Positions 22,470-33,779 are shown, counted from the first letter of the stretch. The stretch: DNA of 64,000 bases from Pectinophora gossypiella (GCF_024362695.1 NC_065412.1:4091992-4155991); one strand, 5' to 3'. Notes: generated by a model not told the origin, from the letters alone. Program-made: numbers and translations.

Positions 22470-24955
22470 ATATTCTTCGATTTTTAATTTCATGTTTCTT
22501 TCCATTTAACAAGAATTTTGATTAATTGCTTTTCCCTTTTCCGATGTTACTGAATTCCATAGAAATGAAATCCAGTCACATTAAATTTGACATTAATTAG
22601 TTATTCGTAGGTATGGTATGTCAAATAGCAGAGGGGTTAAGACGTTCAGACAAGGATAAATGATACAGTGGAATGTCTGATATTAAAGCTTAGGTTGGGC
22701 ATGGATTACATTTCTTGACGCTTGTAATAATTCAGCTATGTGTAATGGTGGAAAGGTTATTAAAAATCGTACATGAACATGAAATTCAAATTATTCCATT
22801 TTTGTTGCCGATGATGCCTATATCTTTTCACTATTAATAAACTTCTTATAAATTATCGAACATTAGTCATAGTAATAAGTTTCTTAAATGTCTTCAGTAC
22901 GCATGGACAGTTTTAATAGTTAACAGGAATTGGTAACGCTTGAACAAACTTACAACTTTTTTTGAGGTTGTACTTATAGGAGGAAGTCGTTTTTTTTTGT
23001 TAATAGAATTCTTTAAACCAACAACGTGATCAACGTTTGTAACGTTTCTGAACTATTGCCTATAAATCACGATAAAAATGCACTTGCTACGGAAGTTATA
23101 AACGAGAGACATTTAATAACAATGGCTTGAACAAAGAAGGGATTACACAATACAGTTGAGTCTTGGCCAAGATATATTTTTTTTTTGCTTTTCTACCGCT
23201 GGTTGAACATGGTGCGATATGAACAGATTGTAGTTTTTTGTCCGACTTGTGTAGAAGTAAGACAATGAATATCATGCAACAGCTAAATGTCAAGATCGTA
23301 AGTAAAGCCGACACTTGCGTGGCTGAGGGAAAACGGCCTCTAATTTAGCTTCATTTGGTAGAGCCAGAGGCTATTATTTTTTCTTAATAATTGAACAGTG
23401 CTCAGTGATGTAATTTACCATAACTACTCAGAATTATTTTGACACAATTGACTTACTTTGAGTAAGGTTAATTTGCTTATATTAAAACGTTTCATTAATA
23501 CTTGAAAGTCAAGTTGTATTTACTTCACAGTTGCAAATCAGTTTGACATTTGTCCTTGAATTCACTGATAAACATTGCAATAATAGTTCATTATTATTCA
23601 TGTTTACAGTACAGTAATTGATAATGGTTCTTCGTTTCCGTACAGATTTGTTATTTTGTTCAGGATATTTGTTGTAACAACTTCCTCTTGTACTGTATTG
23701 TACTTGTTCGATCCGTGCATGGTTTTTGGAAAAAACTAATTATCATGGGCATTCGCAGTTCAACTAAGAAGTCACGTAGTTTTATGTTATAATTGTATAT
23801 GAGATAATGGGTTAGTAACAGTAAATTTTGTATTATATATTTTTTTATTATATTTTCTGTTTTTGACTAATGTGGAAAATATTTCTGCAAGTGTCCTGTT
23901 TTGCATTTTTTTCCCTTGCCTATCTTTGGACAAGATTTTTGTAGCAAGTTTTTTTTATTCTGCTATGAAATATATGAAACTAGAAAAGTGGTGTATTTAC
24001 CGATACTAGTTGCATGGATGTTGCATAGATAGCAGCAAAACATTGTACATTACGACCAAATGGACTGCAATTTTGTCTAGAGCGATAATTAAGTCGCAAT
24101 GCATTCGTGACTTTGCGTCATAAAATTACCGTTAACATATTTTTTTTAAGTTAATACTTTATAAACAACATAACTGTTTCTACGATAAATTTATATTGAG
24201 TCATTATTTCACAATGCGACATAGTCTGATCACCTTTTGCGAATCGATCATTCTAATTTGGAAAGTTAAATTAAACATGGAAGACAGTGGAAGATAAATG
24301 ACTTGGAATTCCGTTCAGACTTTGGAAGTTGTGACAAAAGTCATCTTGGTATTTGAGGGAACGTCACGAGGGTCGTGCTTGTCATTGCAAATCGAACCGT
24401 ATCCATCAACCTGATATGGAAAGCAAAGGACACTTACTATACTAGTCCATCATTCGGTTGATGGGAACGCATGGACACATGCGCATATTGTGAATTTGTG
24501 ACAATATTATAGATTCCGTATGGTATTTACAGTACAATAGATACTGATGTCTAGAGTTAGATAATGCTGATAAGGTTTACACAACCGCAGGAGGCAGCTT
24601 GGTCAATTAAAACAGACGTGATTAGGTAGATATAACTACACGCAATAAATGATAGATATAGTCAATACCACAGTTGTAAGGCGTAGGTTTTATTTTCTTG
24701 TAAATCATATTCTACAAATATTAGAATAAGTAAAATAAAATAAATATAAGCACAAAAGCAACAAAATATTTAAGCAAATTTTGAAAAAGCTGTTCTACAA
24801 ATATAATAAAAAAAGATATTAAACAGTACCTATAGTAATAACAATACGATGTGGCAATATTTATCTGCTACAAAACGGCGTCCGTTTCCTTAGAAACGGA
24901 CCATTTATGAATGTAAACAAAAGCGAAGGACCATAACAATAGAGATCGCACGAAC
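22470..24955. other. Intron of CenG1A, minus strand, proximal part
   Basis: AT-rich DNA immediately downstream (in gene orientation) of the splice donor of exon 1. No further CenG1A exon, such as the one that would encode the start of the GTPase-like domain, is recognisable. Confidence 0.5.
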
Positions 24956-25151
24956 CTTCAATAGCCACGACGTGGTCACGAATCTGTTGAGCCAGTAGCG
25001 GGTCCGGTACCAGCTCCACGAGGTCATACAGAGCGTATATTGAGGGATGCACGCTCTCGAACCTCTGGATTTCCTGTCTTATAGACAGGGACGTGTTGAG
25101 ACAAGCCTGTGTGTGTTGCCGGCTACACATCGTGCCTCTAGATCCCAGCAT
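24956..25151 (-). CDS. CenG1A: CenG1A (AGAP-type ArfGAP), first coding exon
   Basis: 65 codons plus one base (phase 1) from the ATG at 25151. The C-terminal 40 residues, starting EIQRFESVHPSIYALYDL and ending IRDHVVAIE, match the conserved N-terminus of the AGAP/centaurin-gamma family. That region comes just before the Ras-like GTPase domain of these Arf GTPase-activating proteins, which then carry PH, ArfGAP and ankyrin domains and act in membrane traffic and signalling. The exon stops at gaag|gttcgt, a good splice donor at 24956/24955. The remaining G would start the aspartate codon that follows this motif in family members. The start is the first in-frame ATG; a second in-frame Met lies 7 codons later. 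The first 25 residues are not conserved in my memory of the family. The open frame past the donor is intronic. Confidence 0.8.
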
Positions 25152-25560
25152 CTAGCCAGGGATTCCCAATTAGCACACCACAACACAACACCGATGCATT
25201 CCCATTTCAACGCTGCGTGAACGATCCGCCGCTCATCGCGGTGTCGAAAAACTTTTTACACACACTTATTTGTTTATTTACTTGTCACTTAACACAAGAG
25301 TACACGTAAAACACTTGTCACAGTGATTTTATTGGTTAGGTTTGAGATGTAAATAATGTAAACAACCAGTCACCGACGCACTGGCACGAGCGATACGAGT
25401 CTGCCTCCGCGGTGGCGGCCATTACCGAACTGGCTTTCCTTCGTGTGCGTCCGAAGCGAAGGGGAGCTGTCAAATTCAATGAAGGGTCGACGAGTGCGCC
25501 ATCTGACGGACGACGTTTGTAGCTTTGTAAGTGCAGTAAAGTGGAATAAGTATAATATGT
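25152..25560 (-). promoter_or_regulatory. Probable 5' UTR and promoter region of CenG1A
   Basis: This is a local GC-rich island upstream of exon 1 (ccgccgctcatcgcggtg near 25217-25234 and cctccgcggtggcggcca near 25404-25421) in AT-rich surroundings. I cannot fix a transcription start; no clear TATA or arthropod TCAGT initiator is seen on the minus strand here. The 92-codon minus frame at 25336-25614 lies within it and shows no recognisable domain. Confidence 0.35.
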
Positions 25561-26087
25561 TAGATGGCGTGATTTTAGTTTCTCAACTTCCCTTTTTGAA
25601 TGAAATAAACTCATGAAATATCATGAGTAAAATTAAAGTTAAATGAAAGAAAAGTTACTGGAAATGCATTTTGAGAAAGTGGTGTTTTATGGAGGGGAAA
25701 GTACAAGAGATAACATGAGAGAACAATCATAGAAAGAAACTAACACAGTTCTCAAGCTTTTCACTTGGTTTGCACTAATCCAATTGTTATTTACTTGGAT
25801 ATGTGACGTATGCATGTCTGTGTGCGGTACTGTTTATTATTTACTTGTCAAACATCGCAAAAGTAACTTATTTCCACTAGGTAGTATTGTTATTATCATT
25901 TGAATAAACATGATAATAATTTTCCAGAGATAGTACCTACTGTTTTTTGTAATAATTTAATAATTTCTCTAATTTCCCACGGATGTGTGTCAATGATTGA
26001 AGAGATGGGACTTATTCAATAATAGCAAAAATTATGAACATATCTTTGTGGATCCAGTATCCACTAGATTTATCTATTAAATTGTAG
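25561..26087. other. AT-rich DNA, no gene seen
   Basis: No supported feature. Confidence 0.45.
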
Positions 26088-26096
26088 TGCAATACA

Positions 26097-26166
26097 TCAT
26101 CATCACCAGCCCATTAACGTCCCCACTGCTGGGGCACGGGCCTTCCCTATGGATGGATGGGGGGTA
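26097..26166 (-). mobile_element. 5'-truncated 3' end of the tRNA/5S SINE (family S4)
   Basis: 70 bp identical in layout to the 3' end of the S4 SINEs at 38335, 42274 and 42898, in reverse: (atc)n then agcccattaacgtccccact. It is bounded by the 9-bp direct repeat tgcaataca at 26088-26096 and 26167-26175, so it is a genuine, very short insertion. Confidence 0.75.
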
Positions 26167-26175
26167 TGCAATACA

Positions 26176-26529
26176 ATAAATGCTTTTCTATGCCGATTTT
26201 GTTTTAAAATTTATGATTGGATCATTAATCATTATATACCATTTAGTACTTGTAAATGTAGGTAAGGGTTTTTCTAAAATTTATATTTAAATCGAATTTA
26301 CCATTATAATTTTCCGATGGCTTTCAATAACTTTAAGTACCTTGTAAAGTTGGTAGGTATCCGATTGGCAACCCAAAAGTTTTGACGATCCGATTATTCT
26401 CAGACCCTACTTGAAACCCTTAAAACAATTTTAGTTATCAGAAATTTATATAAAGCCTCAACATTCACCTTTATTGCACAGACCTTTGTCTTGTCAATTC
26501 ATCTATTGAATTGCCCCCTTGATTATTAT
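26176..26529. other. AT-rich DNA, no gene seen
   Basis: No supported feature. Confidence 0.45.
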
Positions 26530-26595
26530 GAAGACCAGTGACACCAGGGTTGATAAGGTAGGTAATACCCACAACCCGCACGATAGAATAAGAGA
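26530..26595 (+). repeat. 3' tail of a tRNA-like SINE
   Basis: tgacaccagggttgataagg and cacaacccgcacgatagaat match the 3' tail of the minus-strand SINE at 3186-3405. Confidence 0.45.
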
Positions 26596-26691
26596 AAAAG
26601 ACAGGACTCGAATTCAATTTTGTGTATCAAGATTGTGTTAGTACAAAATCTACTTATTCCACCTCACAACCTACACTAAGAAGAAGGATCA

Positions 26692-26870
26692 TCATTAATT
26701 TAAGAGCCAAGCTCTTGTTGGGTCCCTGTTTGAACTCAACACACCATCTCACTCCGGCCTACTGAAGTAAGAGACACCCACCACTAGCGGCAAGGAATTG
26801 CCCCAGTGGAGGGTAGAGAAGATAACTCTGTTCCCCTTGGGGCCGGGTTAATTGTCTTGTATGAAACTTA
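26692..26870 (-). repeat. LINE/SINE 3' end with terminal GAGC hairpin
   Basis: On the minus strand it ends aagagcttggctcttaaatt and then aatgatgat. The terminal hairpin (gagc...gctc) plus the taaatta and (atg)n tail is shared with 36396-36654 (-), 39411-39460 (-) and 39690-39833 (+), but the upstream sequence differs from all of them. Confidence 0.5.
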
Positions 26871-27342
26871 AACCAAACGCCCATTATACCGTTTTTATTT
26901 TAAATTTTGGTTAATTTGTCCAAGTTCCTAGGGCACAGCCTATGAAAACAAGTTTATAATAATATACATACACGTACCTCTAAAACTGACGCAGGGGACT
27001 TATAAATGTATAACACACTTGCCGACCAAGTTTGGGCACTTTCTCAAGTTTCCTGTGCATGACTTACGTCACTTCACTAGTGCACTAAGGGCGTGTTGCA
27101 TTATAAATTTAAACATAGACTGGTTCAGATGTGAGTTTGACGTTTGGTTCTATACAAGTTTGATATTAATTGAACCAGGCGACTGAGAGAGTAACATTTA
27201 CTTATTACAACATATGCGCATAACATTGTATATTATTTTAGCTAGGTTAAGTACCTTGTACTATGTAAAGAGTTGGTAGATTAAAAACAGATGTCCTAAA
27301 TGCTTAGGTAGGTAAACATTCGCTTTTCGGAACAGTAGTATG
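26871..27342. other. AT-rich DNA, no gene seen
   Basis: No supported feature. Confidence 0.45.
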
Positions 27343-27575
27343 TCTATCTATCTAACTACTCAGCCTGTATCCACCCACTGTTGGGTATAGGCCTCCTCTC
27401 TTTCACGCCATCCCTTCCGATCAGTGCAAGTCTCATCCATTGCTTTCCGGCATACCTCACAATGTCATCTGACCACCGGGCTGGCGGTCTGCCTCGATAT
27501 CATCCCATCCCATACCATCCCTTGGCCACCATTCAGTAACAGCCTTAGTCCATCTGTTGCCTTCCCATCTGTAGT
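27343..27575 (-). pseudogene. RTE-type LINE, C-terminal fragment with (gata)n tail
   Basis: The minus strand carries the C-terminus of a LINE ORF in two frames. Upstream pieces are RWTKAVTEWWPRDG and RGRPPARWSDDI. After a one-base loss comes DRKGWREREEAYTQQWVDTG, with the stop at 27360-27362. It is followed by an agatagata tail at about 27343-27354. A related fragment is at 33434-33575. It is 5'-truncated and non-functional. Confidence 0.7.
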
Positions 27576-28433
27576 ATGTAATAGATATAAAAAGAAACAC
27601 TCTTTTGTCCGTGAGTCCAGCCGATGGCTATCGTTATTCGTGAATGATAGGCACATGGAAGAAAAAATTCGACAAAGGCAATAATAATTGTCTATGTAAT
27701 TTACCTACTCACTACGTACCAATCAGTGCAATATAGAACAGTATCTTTGATAGTGTTCGGAACTCTGTAGGTTGACATTAGTAATCTCATTCAACAGCGG
27801 CATTTTTTCAATGATACACGCGATTCCCAATTTTTCTATTCTCAATTTTTTTTTATGTTGTAATGGACTAGTCGTAAAACTTTTATGAACGAGATAAGGA
27901 CGAAATAATCAGTGCTCAAGTTAACCTTGTAGCGGTTACGTGTTTTTGTAGTAGCAAATATTACAATGAAAGACGATCAAGAAATGTTTTATTGTGGTGT
28001 TGAATCCTAAGCTCAATGAAGTGAACTAGGGCATGTATTGTTTTTCTTAAAATAGATGGAGAGGTCTAACTCGTGCAAACTAAAGACGTAGTTGAGAGCA
28101 CACTCCCCTTATGCATGTTTGTGGAGAGGATGATGGGTGATACATGCACCTTTAGCGAATGCATTATTAATAATAAAAAAAATATCAAGGTATGAAAAAT
28201 AACTCAATTAAAGACCGATCGATTTTACTTAATAACAATATCAAATAAGAAAACATAATTTAGTTAAAGACACTAAAACAAACTCATTCTAAATTCAAAC
28301 CTTAGTACTTAACCCCGCATCCAGATCTAGAAAAATAAAAGTTAACAAACAAAACACAATAGACAGTGAAAATATCCCTCTTTATCACTTTCATAATTCG
28401 AACTTCGAACTGAATAACCTCTCATAGTCAGCG
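27576..28433. other. AT-rich DNA, no gene seen
   Basis: No supported feature. Confidence 0.45.
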
Positions 28434-28592
28434 TCAGTTGCAAACGATCGTTCGTGCGGGTCGGTCGCGTCTGATAAACGCTCCTCGGTGATATTTCCAT
28501 AGGATTGAATACGGTGAACGCACGCTCCAGGCCCAATTGTCCCGTCCATGTGACACCGATGTAATTGTTACAGCGACATGTCTAAAGTCAAG
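28434..28592 (+). promoter_or_regulatory. Candidate Inr/DPE core promoter and first exon
   Basis: An arthropod-type initiator tcagt lies at 28434-28438. Taking its A (28436) as +1, ggtcg falls exactly at +28 to +32 (28463-28467) and fits the downstream promoter element consensus RGWYV. The following 155 bases are unusually GC-rich for the region. They contain an ATG at 28578 followed by tctaaagtcaag and then a splice-donor-like gtaata at 28593. This could be a plus-strand first exon coding for only five residues, divergent from CenG1A about 3.3 kb away. No downstream exon is identified, so it remains a prediction. Confidence 0.35.
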
Positions 28593-29467
28593 GTAATAAT
28601 GAAATTGATAGTTAAGTGTTGATTCAACCAAAGTCGGCGATAGCGAAAAGTTTTCAATTCTAATTGATTGTTCGTTAGTCGTCTCCGGATTTGATGAATG
28701 AACTGACTGTGTGCTTTTGTTATGACTCTTTATTTGTTTAGGTATAAGTATCTATATGAGATGTATTTTAGTTTAGCGCTCTTTTCTTGTTCAATGTTAC
28801 ATTTATATGTTATCATTTTACTTACTTATCTTGTTTTTGTGTTTGAGTTGTTCTAATACGGTACAATACACGCGTGAAATTATTTCGCGTTACCAATTTA
28901 TGTCTATGGAGTAGTAATTCAATAAATCTTACGTGATGATTGTGTAGTAAGTGGTACTTATAATCGACTTTAAATTATTATAGTTCTTTTATACCTTGTA
29001 CATTATTACAAATATTTTATACACCATTCTCAATGGTCATACGGTGCCTAAACGGCCATCGTTTTACGAATTACAGATTCAGATACATCAAGGACGTTTT
29101 AATTGATGATACTACAAATAAAACGAGTACTTAAATTCGCATGATCACGCTACATTTCTTTAGAGATAGGCCGCGTAGAAGCACTACAGGGCACCTCTTA
29201 ACACCCGCGCTTTTCGCTATTTTGTTTGTAGCATTTTGGCGCCAGTTTTTATTTTATCTATCCTTCGTGGTCTAAGTGAAGGCTTCCCAAACTTTTAAGA
29301 TAACTGAACACCCCTTTACTACAAACTTACCTTTTAGTTTATGCAAACACCCCATAATAAACTATTGCATATCAAATACACTAATTTAAAAAAGGACATT
29401 TAAAAGTGAAACACAAGTTTTTTATTCTATATTTTAATGTGGATGAAATTGTCTTCAAACAAAACAT
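28593..29467. other. AT-rich DNA, no gene seen
   Basis: No supported feature; it would be intron if the 28434 promoter is real. Confidence 0.4.
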
Positions 29468-29515
29468 AGCATCACGCCTGTATCCACAAAGGGGTAGGCA
29501 GAGGTGGGTGGGTAT
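29468..29515 (-). repeat. Short LINE 3'-end remnant
   Basis: The minus strand reads cacctctgcctaccccttt and then gatacaggcgtgat, the ending style of the RTE tails elsewhere in the window (compare 2300-2330). Confidence 0.4.
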
Positions 29516-29552
29516 GCTGGGGGTAGCACACTCTCTTTAAAAACACTAACAA

Positions 29553-29725
29553 TAACACGAACCGGTATTGTCTTTGGGTGCAGTCCCATAGTGCATACAG
29601 GGACAAGCGCTGGTTGGTGTCACACTACATTTATATTAAATTATCTTAAGGGGTCCCACACACGCCTTCTAAAAGTCCGGAACTCCGTACCTAGACTCGT
29701 GATATAGAAACGACATACAATTAAT
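29553..29725 (+). repeat. Probable LINE 3' UTR, copy 1
   Basis: Shares cacgaaccgg, attgtctttgggtgca, cccatagtg, tggtgtcaca and aaaagtccgg with the copy at 29774-29965. It ends in an aataataata-type tail. It looks like the 3' UTR and tail of a non-LTR element; no coding part is attached. Confidence 0.5.
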
Positions 29726-29773
29726 AATAATAATAGCCCAGTTCCCTTTGTTCCCATAATCTGCAATAGTCCT

Positions 29774-29965
29774 ACACGAACCGGGGATTGTCTTTGGGTG
29801 CACTCCCATAGTGTATACAGGGATAATCGCCGATTGGTGTCACATCACATTTAGATTAAATTGTCTTAAGAGGCCTCTACGTGTTGGCTTCGGCCCCACG
29901 CACTCCTTCCAAAAGTCCGGGACTCCATAGTCCCGAGATATGGAAATGACAAACATCATAATAAA
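29774..29965 (+). repeat. Probable LINE 3' UTR, copy 2
   Basis: Second copy of the 29553 repeat in the same orientation about 220 bp downstream, with a longer 3' part (cgtgttggcttcggccccac) and a tail of atcataataa. Confidence 0.5.
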
Positions 29966-30379
29966 AAAAGCTTTCTTGCTGGAGTTTGTCGGTTTCTCTC
30001 TATGCATACTTTTTCGTTACCACTAAAAAAAGTTAAACTTGAGATGGTATATGTTGTTTTTTGACGTGACGTATTGTAGGTGTAACTTGACCAGAAAAAT
30101 ACAATATGAATTACTCGCATCTTGATACTAAGATATTTTATCATAATATAATTATTATGTGATCTCGTTATCTTAATAGGTCATAATACATTTTCTCAGA
30201 CGTGAAAGTGATATGTGTAAATAAAAACCATACAAACAATAGAACAATACACTTTATCACCATGGAAACCTAGTAGCAACATAGGTATGCATCTTTATAT
30301 TAATCACTTTTCTCAAAGATAGAGAAAATATTTTATTGCGCACAATAAATACAAGATAATTATAGAAATTATCATTAGC
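29966..30379. other. AT-rich DNA, no gene seen
   Basis: No supported feature. Confidence 0.45.
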
Positions 30380-30722
30380 TACTAGCATTATTCCGTTTTT
30401 CATAGGGTCCCGCTTACCTAACCTGAAGATTTGACAGGTCCATAGCATAGATTTTTACAGAAGCGGCTGTCTGACCTTCCACCCCGCGAAGGGAATACTA
30501 GCCCATTACAGGTTAGGTCACATACCTCCGGAAATGCATTTCTCGGGAATGTTTCCTCACGATGTTTTCCTTTACCGCTGCGCACGTGATAATCATAATT
30601 CCAAACATGAATTCGATAACGAATTCGACAATCATTGGTTTAGGCCTATGTTGAATTGGAACCTGTGACCTTAAAGTGAGTGGCAGGCGTTCTACTAACC
30701 GTGCTACTACGACTCCACCGGG
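30380..30722 (-). mobile_element. tRNA-derived SINE, family S1, near-complete copy
   Basis: On the minus strand it has a tRNA-like head (agcacggttagtagaacg, A-box region) and a B-box-like ggttccaattc. The body matches the split copy at 753-2620 (gtgaggaaacattcccgaga and gggctagtattcccttcgcg). The end is aagcgggaccctatgaaaaa followed by a short tail. It serves as the uninterrupted reference for the split copy. The 85-codon minus frame across it is incidental. Confidence 0.7.
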
Positions 30723-31830
30723 AACACAAGATACGAAAATAAGGACAGCAAATACAGACAGGCACAACATGCGGCCTTTTTGCTCGTGCAGTAATTTCCT
30801 CCAGGCAACCTATGGGTACACGAAAATTTAATAAAGTTTATAATATAATTATAGTCTTTCAATTAGCCATTATTAAAGTTAATAACAAAATAATTAAATA
30901 GGTAAGTAGGTATATAATTATGTTCTAGCCTGTAACATTTTATTTCTGGTTTGTATATTTTTTTTAAAATGGAAAAATCTACCACGCGACTGATTGTAGA
31001 TTTGCCGCACATGGCATTAACTGCTTGGCCGGACAAATGGGGAACGCTGAGGGCTACAAGTTTATACATACTATACGCGAAAAGACTGTCCCCGACCTAT
31101 TTATTTACTATGTTGCTTATAATCTCAACTTTCCAGGTTTTACTTACTACATTTACTTAGATCTTTTATGTTTCAATCCACCGCACACTGGTGAAATTAG
31201 CTCAAAAATTGGCCAAAATTACGTCAAGTCTGTTATGCTTATATATTGCTGTAGTATGTCTAAAATAATAAGTTGAGGTGCTTTAAAAAGCAAAACTATT
31301 AGTTCGTGAAACACTTTGCCACTTCTGTTTATACTGAGAAATAAAGTGAAATAAGTCTTGTTTGATATACTTTGGGTATTCATCTTCACAGTGTGGTTTG
31401 AGTGTGATTGAGTATGAACTTTTTCACTGAGTAAAACAAAAAAAACTGTTAAAATATACACTTCTCTTCAAACGTACATATCTATAACATCGCAAGTACC
31501 TACTTAATGTAAACTGTTTAGTAATACAGAAATAATAAACTAACCTGAAGATATAGAATCCATTACGTTTTACACCAAATATCAGCTAAATAAAATTTAA
31601 ACGTTATCATTAAACACAAGCTCAAAATTGTAATAAATTACTCAACAACCAAAACTGTTTGAATCGAGTGTTGTGGATATCTGAATAAAAAGTGTCAAAC
31701 GTTAAAATGGTCATTCATAGATGGGGCCATATGTCTTGTTCCTAAATTTTAATTAGGCTACTAATTTAGAATCGGAGTAACTTTGCTTTTTTTAATTTTG
31801 GCCACAAATTACGTAAATTTCACCTGTGTG
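30723..31830. other. AT-rich DNA, no gene seen
   Basis: Contains tcctccaggcaacc at 30793-30806, the inverse of the repeat motif at 3406-3500. Several short frames at 30863-31461 overlap each other on both strands and show no domain. Confidence 0.45.
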
Positions 31831-31936
31831 CGCCGTTACTATAACGCGCCGTAGAGAGACGGGACGTCAAGCCACTCGCCGTAAAGAGACTCGCCGTAGC
31901 GGGAATCGCCGTTCGGGGAGTCGTTGTAAACTCCAT
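31831..31936 (+). repeat. 15-bp minisatellite
   Basis: Imperfect tandem units of 15 bp starting cgccgt: cgccgtagagagacg at 31847, cgccgtaaagagact at 31877, cgccgtagcgggaat at 31892, cgccgttcggggagt at 31907, with decayed units at 31831, 31862 and 31922. The local composition is much more GC-rich than its flanks. Confidence 0.65.
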
Positions 31937-32311
31937 AATTCCTATTATTGGCGAGATTCTCATTATCAAATTTCAGTATCACTATCGCTGCTTTCCGACG
32001 AAAAAGAAGTATAAAATTTTCCTTAGTTTAATCTTTGTCATTTGTTTGTTGATCGAAGAAGCCTGTGGAAGAAACTTACGATAGTACTGTCTAAATAAAA
32101 CCGAGTGGAGCATGGCCCAGGGTGCTTTTACTTTAATTTTGATTTTTTTTTTACCCGGACGAGGCTAAAACCACCGACCTTGGGAACTATTCAAATTCAA
32201 CAATACTTTATTGAATAAAATATGATAGAAATAGTTTATTATGAAAGTACTCCACACACAAAACATGATAATAATATCGTTTAAAATTGCACCTATGTTT
32301 TTTTAATAATT

Positions 32312-32460
32312 CGCGTTTGACCACAATCTCTCCTGATTGTAAAGTGGTTCACGCTTACCTAGAAAATAGCTTTTCAGTCTAGACTCTCAGATAATAACGA
32401 GTTGGAAATATAGACGACGGCAGGCAGTTCCAATTCTTTGCTTTTTCCATCAAAAAGGAA
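32312..32460 (-). pseudogene. LINE ORF2 C-terminus remnant
   Basis: The minus strand retains WNCLPSSIFPT and then an early stop. It is the same LINE family as 9396-9770, more eroded. Confidence 0.5.
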
Positions 32461-32543
32461 GAAAATAAAAGGAGATACTAACAAATTAAAGCGATTTCCG
32501 TGCAATCATAAAGTGAGGAAAATAAGCAAAATTATCAAAGATG

Positions 32544-32864
32544 CCACCCACAGCCTCCGTGGTTTAGTGGTTAGAGCATTAGGCTCACGATCTGGAGGTC
32601 CGGGTTCGATTCCCGATGGGGACATTGTCGAAATCACATTGTGAGACTGTCCTTTGTTTGGTAAGGACTTTTCAGGCTTGAATCATCTGATTGTCCGGAA
32701 AAGTAAGATGATTCCGTGCTTCGGAGGGCACGTTAAGCCGTTACTCCCGGCTATTAGCCGTAAAAACACCTCCACCAACCCGCAGTGGAGCAGCGTGTTG
32801 GAGTATGCTCCATACCCCCTCCGGTTGAATGAGGGGAGGCCTGTGCCCAGCAGTGGGACATATG

Positions 32865-32923
<59 letters not shown>

Positions 32924-32946
32924 ATATATAGGCTGTTTATGTTATG
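32544..32946 (+). mobile_element. tRNA-derived SINE, family S2, full length
   Basis: The head is ctccgtggtttagtggttag (A box) and gggttcgattccc (B box, 32602-32614), tRNA-like in spacing. The body includes ccgtgcttcgg and cacgttaagccgtta, then a 3' domain with ggcctgtgcccagcagtggg. The tail is (taaa)n from 32867, followed by a short AT stretch. It is bounded by the 12-bp target-site duplication ttatcaaagatg at 32532-32543 and 32947-32958. Fragments of the family in reverse lie at 39045-39165 and 42085-42190. The head is not a functional tRNA gene because it continues into the SINE body. Confidence 0.85.
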
Positions 32947-32958
32947 TTATCAAAGATG

Positions 32959-33433
32959 GCTTGCGAGGGCAGACATTTCCCTTCTTCTTTCCCATTACTT
33001 CTCTTCTACATTTCTGTAGATAAAAAGTTGTTTATTTTTCAAAGACCACCAGTGACAGCACTCAGTAGCATCCATTTGTCCGGCCAAGTAGTTTAAGCCA
33101 TCTGCGGCAAATACACAACGAATTTTCGAAAGTTTCAAGGCCGTATAAAATGAATAACCCCGTACACTCGTGATTCTCATTAAATCTACCTATTTGTATC
33201 TAACCTAACGCGTGGTCACAGGTAGATAAAACGACTAAGTAAAGACTGTTTAGCCAATATTGTCCATGACAATGTACACTACTAGGTACATGTTTGTAGC
33301 AAGCTATATCTTTAACTATTAAAATAATAATAGTATTTGTGGCAAGCTTGTTAAGTCGCAGAATAAACGCGTCGTGTTTTGTTCTGTTTTTCTATGCTTA
33401 GTTGTAATAACATATAGGTAAAGTAGAGATAAA
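32959..33433. other. AT-rich DNA, no gene seen
   Basis: No supported feature. Confidence 0.45.
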
Positions 33434-33575
33434 CTATCTATCTATCTCTACTCAGGCTGTGTCCCCCCCCCCCCCACTGCTGGGTACAGACCTCCTCTCT
33501 GCCACGCCATCCTTTCCGGTCCTGTGCAAGCCTCATCCATTACTCCGTCGTATCTCACAAAGTCCAGATATGCAT
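33434..33575 (-). pseudogene. RTE-type LINE C-terminal fragment with (gata)n tail
   Basis: The minus strand encodes LAQDRKGWRGREEVCTQQW just upstream of a run of 13 G (13 C on the plus strand). It ends in a gatagatag tail. It is the same family as 27343-27575, but without that copy's frameshift at this point. Confidence 0.65.
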
Positions 33576-33779
33576 AAAAGTAAAATATATATACAGATTA
33601 AAGATTTGATAAAAATATAAACCTATTTTTAAAATTTGAATGTAGTCTTTTACAAATGTTCACTCAAAACCATTTAAGGTCGTCAGACCGAATGTCCTTT
33701 TAAAATCCAAGCCCCATTGTTTAAATAGTGAAATCTCGGTTTTAGGAGGTTAAAGTCAGGAAGTATAAAAAAACCCGTT

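Noticed and set aside
25336..25614. 92-codon minus-strand gene upstream of CenG1A
   Set aside because: No domain, overlaps the presumed promoter/5' UTR island, and composition alone explains the frame.
32552..32620. Functional tRNA gene
   Set aside because: A and B boxes are tRNA-like, but the sequence continues into a SINE body with tail and target-site duplication, and the acceptor stem does not close.
33463..33475. Run of 13 C as a structural element
   Set aside because: It lies in a decayed LINE next to ccactgctggg and is best explained by slippage or sequencing uncertainty in a homopolymer.
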